NCBI GenBank assembly: GCA_003070825.1
Contig: QBLP01000037.1
Location: 1 to 11,722 of the forward strand
Length of the DNA: 11,722 bases
Reading direction: 5' to 3'
DNA from: Halanaerobium sp.
GTDB taxonomy: Bacteria; Bacillota; Halanaerobiia; Halanaerobiales; Halanaerobiaceae
Below are positions 6,846 through 11,722 of the stretch, piece after piece. Below the pieces are notes generated by a model. It made no database searches and had not been told where the DNA came from. It worked only from the letters and a program-made list of their open reading frames with translations. The position numbers and the translations under genes are program-made. Each line of letters begins with the position of its first letter. Position 1 is the first letter of the stretch.

Positions 6846-7502
6846 CTACTTTAATTTTTCTAATACATAAATTAATAGACCACTCTTTAACCTGACTTCA
6901 GCCTGCTCACTCTCAATTAAATTGCTGATGCCTCTGCTCTGCGAGCGAAAAATATCCTGATTAGTAAGATTATACTTGCAGCCTTTAATACTCAGACCGC
7001 GGACAGTACTGCTTTGAGGAATTAAAGAAAGTCGATAACCTTCTTTCGCTAAAAATTTTTTCTTTTGGTCAATTATAGCAATCTCAATTTTATCTGAAAT
7101 TATCTTTGCTTCTAAATCTATTTCATAAATATATTCTAATAAATTTAAATTGGCCAGCTGCTGATCAATTCTACCACCTAAGGCAGCAGTTAGATAAAGC
7201 TGCTCAAAATCATTTTCTTTACAGTAATCAACAGCAATTTCACTATCAGTCTGGTCTTTTTCAACAGGATGTTTTATGATTTCTACCTTTTCTTTCCTAA
7301 AATGATTTTTATTTTCTTCAGTAATTGAATCCAAATCTCCAATAATCAGATCAGGCAGCAGCTCCAATTTTTTAAGTTTATTGCTACCTCCATCAACTGC
7401 GATAATAAAATCTATCCCTTCTTTTTTAATAATCAGTTCCAATTTCTTCTTATTTAAATCAAATTCACCATTAAGAACTAAAAGCGCCTTCTTTTTAGAC
7501 AT
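6846..7502 (-). CDS. thiN: Thiamine pyrophosphokinase (YloS/ThiN)
   Basis: The enzyme transfers pyrophosphate from ATP to thiamine, making the cofactor thiamine diphosphate. The 218-residue length is normal. Family motifs are AVDGG (35-39), IGDLDS (54-59), KDQTD (82-86), GGRIDQQLANL (109-119) and SRGISNL (189-195). The acidic residues in the first three bind Mg-ATP and the C-terminal beta domain binds thiamine. Many bacterial relatives read GGR-D-H in the fourth motif. Here His is replaced by Gln114, as in eukaryotic TPKs, so activity is still expected. The ATG at 7502 lies inside the end of rpe (8-nt overlap, ATGTCTAA), so translation is probably coupled. The product supplies the cofactor of transketolase, which acts beside Rpe in the pentose phosphate pathway. 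No TPP riboswitch is visible. Confidence 0.95.
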   Translation of the reverse strand: MSKKKALLVLNGEFDLNKKKLELIIKKEGIDFIIAVDGGSNKLKKLELLPDLIIGDLDSITEENKNHFRKEKVEIIKHPVEKDQTDSEIAVDYCKENDFEQLYLTAALGGRIDQQLANLNLLEYIYEIDLEAKIISDKIEIAIIDQKKKFLAKEGYRLSLIPQSSTVRGLSIKGCKYNLTNQDIFRSQSRGISNLIESEQAEVRLKSGLLIYVLEKLK

Positions 7503-8151
7503 CAGCAGCAGTACTCCTCATTTCAGCCAGCGCCTGAGAGGGATCTTCCGAACCAAAAATTGCTGAGCCGGCTACTATTATATCAGCTCCAGCCTTTACA
7601 ATTTCCTGCAGATTATGATTTTTTATCCCTCCATCAACCTCTATTTTGCATTGATAATTATTTTCTAAAATTATTCTTTTTAATTTAGCAATCTTTGCTG
7701 TCATTTGGGGGATATAAGACTGTCCTCCAAAACCTGGATTAACTGACATAATTAAAACCTGATCCAGTTCTGGCAGAATGAACTCTAAACTTTCTACAGG
7801 TGTGGCCGGGTTTAAAGATACGCCCGCTTTTATTCCCTGTTCTTTAATCAGCTGAATTACCCGGTGAATATGATCAGTTGCCTCTAAATGAACAGTTAAA
7901 ATATCTGAGCCGGCTTCGGCAAATTCTTTGATATACCTTTCAGGCTTGCTGATCATTAAGTGAGTATCAAATGGAAGCTGACTGTGCTTTCTGACAGCAC
8001 TGATCAGACCCGGCCCAAAAGTTATATTTGGTACATAATGACCGTCCATTACATCTAAATGTAAATAGTCAGCATCCTTAACCAGCTGAATCTGGTCTTT
8101 TAACTGACTAAAATCAGAAGCAAGCAGTGATGGTGCAAATTCTGTTTTCAT
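7495..8151 (-). CDS. rpe: Ribulose-phosphate 3-epimerase
   Basis: Rpe interconverts D-ribulose 5-phosphate and D-xylulose 5-phosphate in the pentose phosphate pathway. The 218-residue TIM barrel has all expected motifs: APSLLASDF (6-14, Ser8), HLDVMDGHYVPNITFGP (31-47), THLMI (63-67), NPATP (114-118), MSVNPGFGGQ (135-144), EVDGGI (171-176) and AGSAIF (194-199). Metal ligands are His31, Asp33, His64 and Asp173, with Asp33 and Asp173 as the acid-base pair known from the family. The ATG shares one base with the rsgA stop (TAATG), and the 3' end overlaps thiN by 8 nt. The order rsgA-rpe-thiN is widely conserved in Firmicutes. Confidence 0.97.
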   Translation of the reverse strand: MKTEFAPSLLASDFSQLKDQIQLVKDADYLHLDVMDGHYVPNITFGPGLISAVRKHSQLPFDTHLMISKPERYIKEFAEAGSDILTVHLEATDHIHRVIQLIKEQGIKAGVSLNPATPVESLEFILPELDQVLIMSVNPGFGGQSYIPQMTAKIAKLKRIILENNYQCKIEVDGGIKNHNLQEIVKAGADIIVAGSAIFGSEDPSQALAEMRSTAADV

Positions 8152-9011
8152 TAGTATTTTCTCTCCTTTTCTTTAAGTTCATTATATAACTGTTGATAAC
8201 TTTGATATCTCCTTTTTGAAATTTCTCCATTCTCTACCTTTTCCTGAACAACACAACCAGGCTCATGGAGGTGTGTACAGCGGTTAAACTTACACTGATT
8301 ATTATATGCTGCGATCTCCGGAAAATACCAGGATAAATCATCTGCTTCAATATCAAGGTTCAGTTTTGACATCGAAGAAAATCCAGGAGTATCTGCGACC
8401 CAACCCTGGTTGGGTAGAGATAATAGTTCCACCATCCTCGTTGTATGAACTCCCTTTTTTAATTTTTTACTGACTGCAGCAGTTTTTAGATCAGCATCTT
8501 CTATAACTTTGTTCAAAAATGAAGATTTACCAGCTCCTGAAGGCCCGGTCAAAACATTAATTTTTTTATTGAGTTTATCAAATAACTGCTCTAAATTTTT
8601 ATTTTCTTTGACACTGATAAAGTGCAGCTGATAACCCGCTGCTTTAAATTCTTCAAATTCAGCTTTGAATTCGGACTCAGCCTGATCGATTTTGTTGATT
8701 ACTATCAGCGGTTCAAAACCAGAGCTTTCCACAAGCAGCAAAAATCTATCCAGCAGTGATGGCTTAAAATCAGGGTTTTTAACAGAGTGCATTATTACCA
8801 CCTGATCAACATTGGCCACCTTTGGCCTTCTTAACAGATTTTTTCGGGGATAGAATTCTTCCAGAATTTTATTTTTTTTATCAATCTCAACATAATCTCC
8901 AGGATAAATTTTTTCTCTGATTTTACCTCTAATTCTGCACTGATAAATTTTTTTGTTTTGATCAGCTACAAAGAAAAAACCTCCTATTGACTTAACTAAA
9001 ATTCCTTTCAT
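8151..9011 (-). CDS. rsgA: Ribosome small subunit-dependent GTPase RsgA (CpgA/YloQ)
   Basis: RsgA is a circularly permuted GTPase that checks late 30S subunit assembly. The domains, in order, are an N-terminal OB fold (about 1-60), then permuted G motifs with G4 NKID (106-109) ahead of G1 GPSGAGKSS (156-164), G2 around Thr190/191 (GVHTTR) and G3 DTPGF (207-211). A C-terminal zinc knuckle follows (Cys240, Cys245, His247, Cys253). The 286-residue length is typical. In B. subtilis the homologue CpgA is a PrkC substrate and also removes toxic 4-phosphoerythronate, which fits its place between prkC and rpe. The gene starts 8 nt after the prkC stop. The best upstream purine run, GGGGGA, is about 11 nt from the ATG, so initiation may be weak or depend on translation of prkC. 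It ends in a TAATG overlap with rpe. Confidence 0.97.
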   Translation of the reverse strand: MKGILVKSIGGFFFVADQNKKIYQCRIRGKIREKIYPGDYVEIDKKNKILEEFYPRKNLLRRPKVANVDQVVIMHSVKNPDFKPSLLDRFLLLVESSGFEPLIVINKIDQAESEFKAEFEEFKAAGYQLHFISVKENKNLEQLFDKLNKKINVLTGPSGAGKSSFLNKVIEDADLKTAAVSKKLKKGVHTTRMVELLSLPNQGWVADTPGFSSMSKLNLDIEADDLSWYFPEIAAYNNQCKFNRCTHLHEPGCVVQEKVENGEISKRRYQSYQQLYNELKEKERKY

Positions 9012-9019
9012 CTAAATTA

Positions 9020-11080
9020 TCATCCCCCAAAACTTTCTGATTTAATTAACTGATCATCAAAGTATATTTTTATCTTAGTCTCTCCCTGACTTATAATATC
9101 TCTAATTATATTATCTCCAGGTTCATGTATAGCCTGATAAACCTGATCTTCACCATTATCATCCTCAATTACAATTCTAACCTCTCTGCTTTCATTACCT
9201 GTAACATTTACGGAAATTCTATTTAGATTATAATCTTCATCAGAAGCAAAATTAGATCCGCGGCTGACTACAAAATCGACTGCGATACCTCGGGGAAGAT
9301 ATTCCCCGGCGCGTACACTCTGAGAGATAACCTGTCCATCAGCAAAACGGTCTGAACTTTCTACACTGACCTGACCAATATTTAAACCATTTTCTTTTAA
9401 TAATTCAAATGCTTCAGCCTGGCTCAAACCACTTAAATCAGGCATTCTAACAGATATATCACGCTCACCCCGACTGACAAAAAGAGTAATTTCACTTCCT
9501 TTTTCCACCTCAGCTCCAGCAGCTGGGATCTGATTGATAACTGTTCCTGGTTCTTCTGAAAGTCTAAATATATACTGGATATCTCCACTTTTCAGAGAAA
9601 GATTATCTAATTCAATTAGTGCCTCTCTTAATGAAGAACCAATAAAATCTGGGATTTCTATTAACTGTGGACCCTTACTCACAGTAATATTTAGCGGCCG
9701 GCTCTGTTTGATTCGTTCTCCAGCAGCTGGCTGCTGGCTTACTATGTGTTCAGCAGCTATTTCTTCACTAAAAACTCTTTCTTCATTTTCAACTAAGTTA
9801 AGGCCTACTTCTGAAGCTAATTTTCTTGCCTCACTTAAACTTTTCCCTTCTATTTCAGGAACCTCAACCACCGGCACACTTGTATACTGGTTGAAAAAGA
9901 AAACAACTCCACCTGCAGAAATTAGGAAAAAAAGTATAACTGCAGTTGTAATTAAAAGAAGCTTTTTATACTTTTTATCTGTTTTGCTTTTTTCCTGTCT
10001 GCTAATATCAGCAGCTTCTTTTTCTGAATCTGAAGATTGAATATCCTGATCAGACTCAGTTTTATCATCATTTTTTTGTTTGAAAAAACTTTTCCTGGTT
10101 TCAACTTTTTTCTTTTCTTCTTTATTTTCCTGTTCTTCCTCTGCTGTATTGCCAGAGCCTTTTTTAGAATTAGTTAAAAAATCAAAATCTGATTTTTTCA
10201 TAACTCTAGTTTCATCAGCATTGAAATCATCTTTTTTATCATCTTTTTTATTTCCAGATTTAAGATTTTTAAGACAGTAAGTTATCTGCTGCCGCATTTC
10301 ATAAGCATCCTGAAAGCGGTCGGCTGGCTCCTTGGCTATTGCCTTCATAATCAGATCATTGACCTCATCAGGTATATCATTGTTAATTTTTGAAGGCTCA
10401 ACTGGCTGCTGCTGAATATGTTTTAAAGCAACTGAAATCGGACTTTCACCATGAAAGGGCAGTTCTCCTGTAGTCATCTCATAGAGAACAACACCAAGAG
10501 AATAGATGTCAGAATAAGCCTTGATCTCTCCTCCTTTTGCCTGTTCAGGAGAAAAATAATGAGCGCTTCCAACAACAGTTTCAGTTACTCTGACTGTTGA
10601 ATTACTGACAGCTCTTGCAATCCCAAAATCAGTAACCTTAACCTCATGTTCATCATTTAAGATTATATTATGTGGTTTTATATCACAGTGTACAATTTGA
10701 TTACCATGAGCTATAGAAAGAGCAGCTGCTATCTGACCTGCGATTTCTAATGATTCAGCAATAGACAGCTTTTTTCTTTCCTTAATTAAATCTTTTAAAG
10801 TTTTACCTTCTACAATTTCCATTACAAGATAGATTCTTTCTTCGTCAACTACAATGTCATAAATGCTGACTACATTAGGATGGGATAATCTGGCTACAGC
10901 CCGGGCTTCCTGCCTGAATTTATCAATAAATTCATCATCAGACTTATATTCTGGCCGCAGCATTTTTAAGGCAACTCTTCTTTCTAGAAGTGTATCTCGG
11001 GCTGAATAAACAATTGCCATTCCTCCACGTCCTATTTCTTTTATTATCTTATAACGGTTATTTAAAATCTTACCCTGCAT
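9020..11080 (-). CDS. prkC: PASTA-domain membrane Ser/Thr protein kinase PrkC
   Basis: This receptor-type kinase senses peptidoglycan fragments or lipid II outside the cell and phosphorylates cytoplasmic targets. The 686 residues divide into a kinase domain (about 10-270), a charged linker (about 275-370), one membrane helix (about 373-396), three PASTA repeats (about 404-469, 474-538 and 544-608) and a beta-rich tail (609-686). Kinase motifs are GRGGMAIVY (17-25), Lys39 in VALK, HCDIKPHN (131-138), DFG (151-153) and FSPEQA (176-181). The activation loop offers Thr162, Thr166 and Thr168, at or close to autophosphorylated positions in B. subtilis PrkC. The HRD motif reads HCD, making it a non-RD kinase, with catalytic Asp133 and Lys135 intact. 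GAGGTG precedes the ATG at good spacing, 30 nt after prpC. The family has 2-5 PASTA repeats, so three is ordinary. Confidence 0.97.
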   Translation of the reverse strand: MQGKILNNRYKIIKEIGRGGMAIVYSARDTLLERRVALKMLRPEYKSDDEFIDKFRQEARAVARLSHPNVVSIYDIVVDEERIYLVMEIVEGKTLKDLIKERKKLSIAESLEIAGQIAAALSIAHGNQIVHCDIKPHNIILNDEHEVKVTDFGIARAVSNSTVRVTETVVGSAHYFSPEQAKGGEIKAYSDIYSLGVVLYEMTTGELPFHGESPISVALKHIQQQPVEPSKINNDIPDEVNDLIMKAIAKEPADRFQDAYEMRQQITYCLKNLKSGNKKDDKKDDFNADETRVMKKSDFDFLTNSKKGSGNTAEEEQENKEEKKKVETRKSFFKQKNDDKTESDQDIQSSDSEKEAADISRQEKSKTDKKYKKLLLITTAVILFFLISAGGVVFFFNQYTSVPVVEVPEIEGKSLSEARKLASEVGLNLVENEERVFSEEIAAEHIVSQQPAAGERIKQSRPLNITVSKGPQLIEIPDFIGSSLREALIELDNLSLKSGDIQYIFRLSEEPGTVINQIPAAGAEVEKGSEITLFVSRGERDISVRMPDLSGLSQAEAFELLKENGLNIGQVSVESSDRFADGQVISQSVRAGEYLPRGIAVDFVVSRGSNFASDEDYNLNRISVNVTGNESREVRIVIEDDNGEDQVYQAIHEPGDNIIRDIISQGETKIKIYFDDQLIKSESFGG

Positions 11081-11110
11081 AAATTCACCTCAATTATCAT
11101 CAAACAGTAA

Positions 11111-11722
11111 TTATTTTTCATTGAAACCAGCAACTATTAAAGTAACATTGTCCAGGCCACCATTACTAAGAGCTCTCTGAAGGAGTTCATCAGCTGCTGA
11201 CTCCAGATCTGTATTCTCTTTAAAAATATTTTCTATTTTTTCTTCTCTGACCATATCTGTTAAACCATCTGTGCACAACAGTATATAATCATCTGTGGAA
11301 ATTTCTAGCTGTCCCTTATCTAAATCAAGACTATCTTCCAGACCAAGAGCCTGAGTAACTATATTTTTTTTAGGATGATTAAAAGCTTCTGCTTTGGTAA
11401 TTTTTCCTTCACGCAGCAGATCAGCCACTAGTGAATGGTCCTGAGAAATTTTCTTTAAACTCTGGCTGCTTTTATTATATAAATAAATGCGGCTGTCACC
11501 TAGATTAACAAAATAAAGCCTGTGATCTTTAATTATTACAGCAGCAAATGTAGTCCCCATACCCTGATAATAAGTTTTTTGCTGACTTTTTTTAATTATT
11601 TCCTGATTAATTTTAAAAGTTAAAGTTTTGAGACTTGCAAGTGGATCTGATAGATCAAAATCAAAATCAGCAGTTGAATCTACTGCAGTCTGACTGGCAA
11701 CTTCTCCAGCTGCATGTCCCCC
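11111..11722 (-). CDS. prpC: PP2C-type Ser/Thr phosphatase PrpC, N-terminus cut by window edge
   Basis: PrpC is the Mn/Mg-dependent phosphatase that reverses PrkC phosphorylation. The reading frame is open from the stop at 11111 to the right edge (203 residues). The first visible residues, GGHAAGEVAS, are the end of the PP2C motif DGMGGH. About 40 N-terminal residues, including the first metal-binding Asp, therefore lie outside the window (B. subtilis PrpC is about 254 long). Further motifs are MGTTFAA (55-61), the VNLGDSR metal loop, SQDHSLV, LLCTDGLTD with its metal Asp, and GLDNVTLIV near the end. The in-frame ATG at 11560 lies inside the conserved fold and is not the start. prkC follows 30 nt downstream, so kinase and phosphatase are co-transcribed. 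The operon promoter must lie further right. Confidence 0.96.
   Translation of the reverse strand, partial: GGHAAGEVASQTAVDSTADFDFDLSDPLASLKTLTFKINQEIIKKSQQKTYYQGMGTTFAAVIIKDHRLYFVNLGDSRIYLYNKSSQSLKKISQDHSLVADLLREGKITKAEAFNHPKKNIVTQALGLEDSLDLDKGQLEISTDDYILLCTDGLTDMVREEKIENIFKENTDLESAADELLQRALSNGGLDNVTLIVAGFNEK

Noticed and set aside
7381..7566. Plus-strand open frame of 61 codons
   Set aside because: Antisense to thiN and rpe. No ribosome site and a Ser/Phe-rich product.
9534..10280. Two plus-strand open frames (9534-10040 and 10080-10280)
   Set aside because: Antisense to the PASTA, membrane and linker regions of prkC. Long frames arise there from base composition, and the translations look like mirror images of coding DNA.
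11111..11560. PP2C gene starting at the ATG at 11560
   Set aside because: The frame stays open to the window edge and encodes the conserved GGHAAGEVAS motif upstream, so this ATG is internal and the gene is partial.

Overview
The window looks like the chromosome of a low-GC Gram-positive (Firmicutes/Bacillota) anaerobe. The DNA is AT-rich, Shine-Dalgarno sites are strong, and the gene order matches the Bacillus subtilis locus prpC-prkC-cpgA(rsgA)-rpe-yloS(thiN)-spoVM-rpmB-yloU-yloV-sdaAB-sdaAA-recG almost gene for gene. The acidic, Asp/Glu/Lys-rich linkers and overall style remind me of Halanaerobiales, but the sequence alone does not prove this.

Right arm (5584 to 11722, all minus strand): PP2C phosphatase prpC (N-terminus cut by the window edge), PASTA Ser/Thr kinase prkC, GTPase rsgA, rpe, thiamine pyrophosphokinase thiN and a malic enzyme. 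Gaps are 30 and 8 nt, then a 1-nt TAATG overlap, an 8-nt overlap and a 26-nt gap, so this reads as one transcript whose promoter lies beyond the right edge. The malic enzyme sits where B. subtilis has spoVM, which I cannot find.

Centre: rpmB (L28) is a single plus-strand gene with its own extended -10 promoter, a near-perfect ribosome binding site and a strong hairpin shared with the convergent malic enzyme gene. The 238-nt gap at 5041-5278 carries divergent promoters for rpmB and for the left arm.

Left arm (1 to 5040, minus strand): asp23-family yloU, fakA/yloV, a degV-family fatty-acid-binding protein (likely fakB) and recG (a few C-terminal residues lost at the left edge). The tight spacing (overlap, 11 nt, 1-nt TAATG overlap) implies one operon read from the promoter at 5068-5096. 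FakA plus DegV make a plausible fatty acid kinase pair. In B. subtilis this slot holds the serine dehydratase genes instead.

Functionally the locus combines envelope and growth-state signalling (PrkC/PrpC), ribosome assembly (RsgA, L28), central metabolism (Rpe, malic enzyme, ThiN), exogenous fatty acid activation (FakA/DegV) and replication fork repair (RecG). I see no mobile element, CRISPR array, tRNA or rRNA, and no stretch over 300 nt without a gene. This is a conserved housekeeping region. I found no undescribed system, only modest departures from the standard arrangement.
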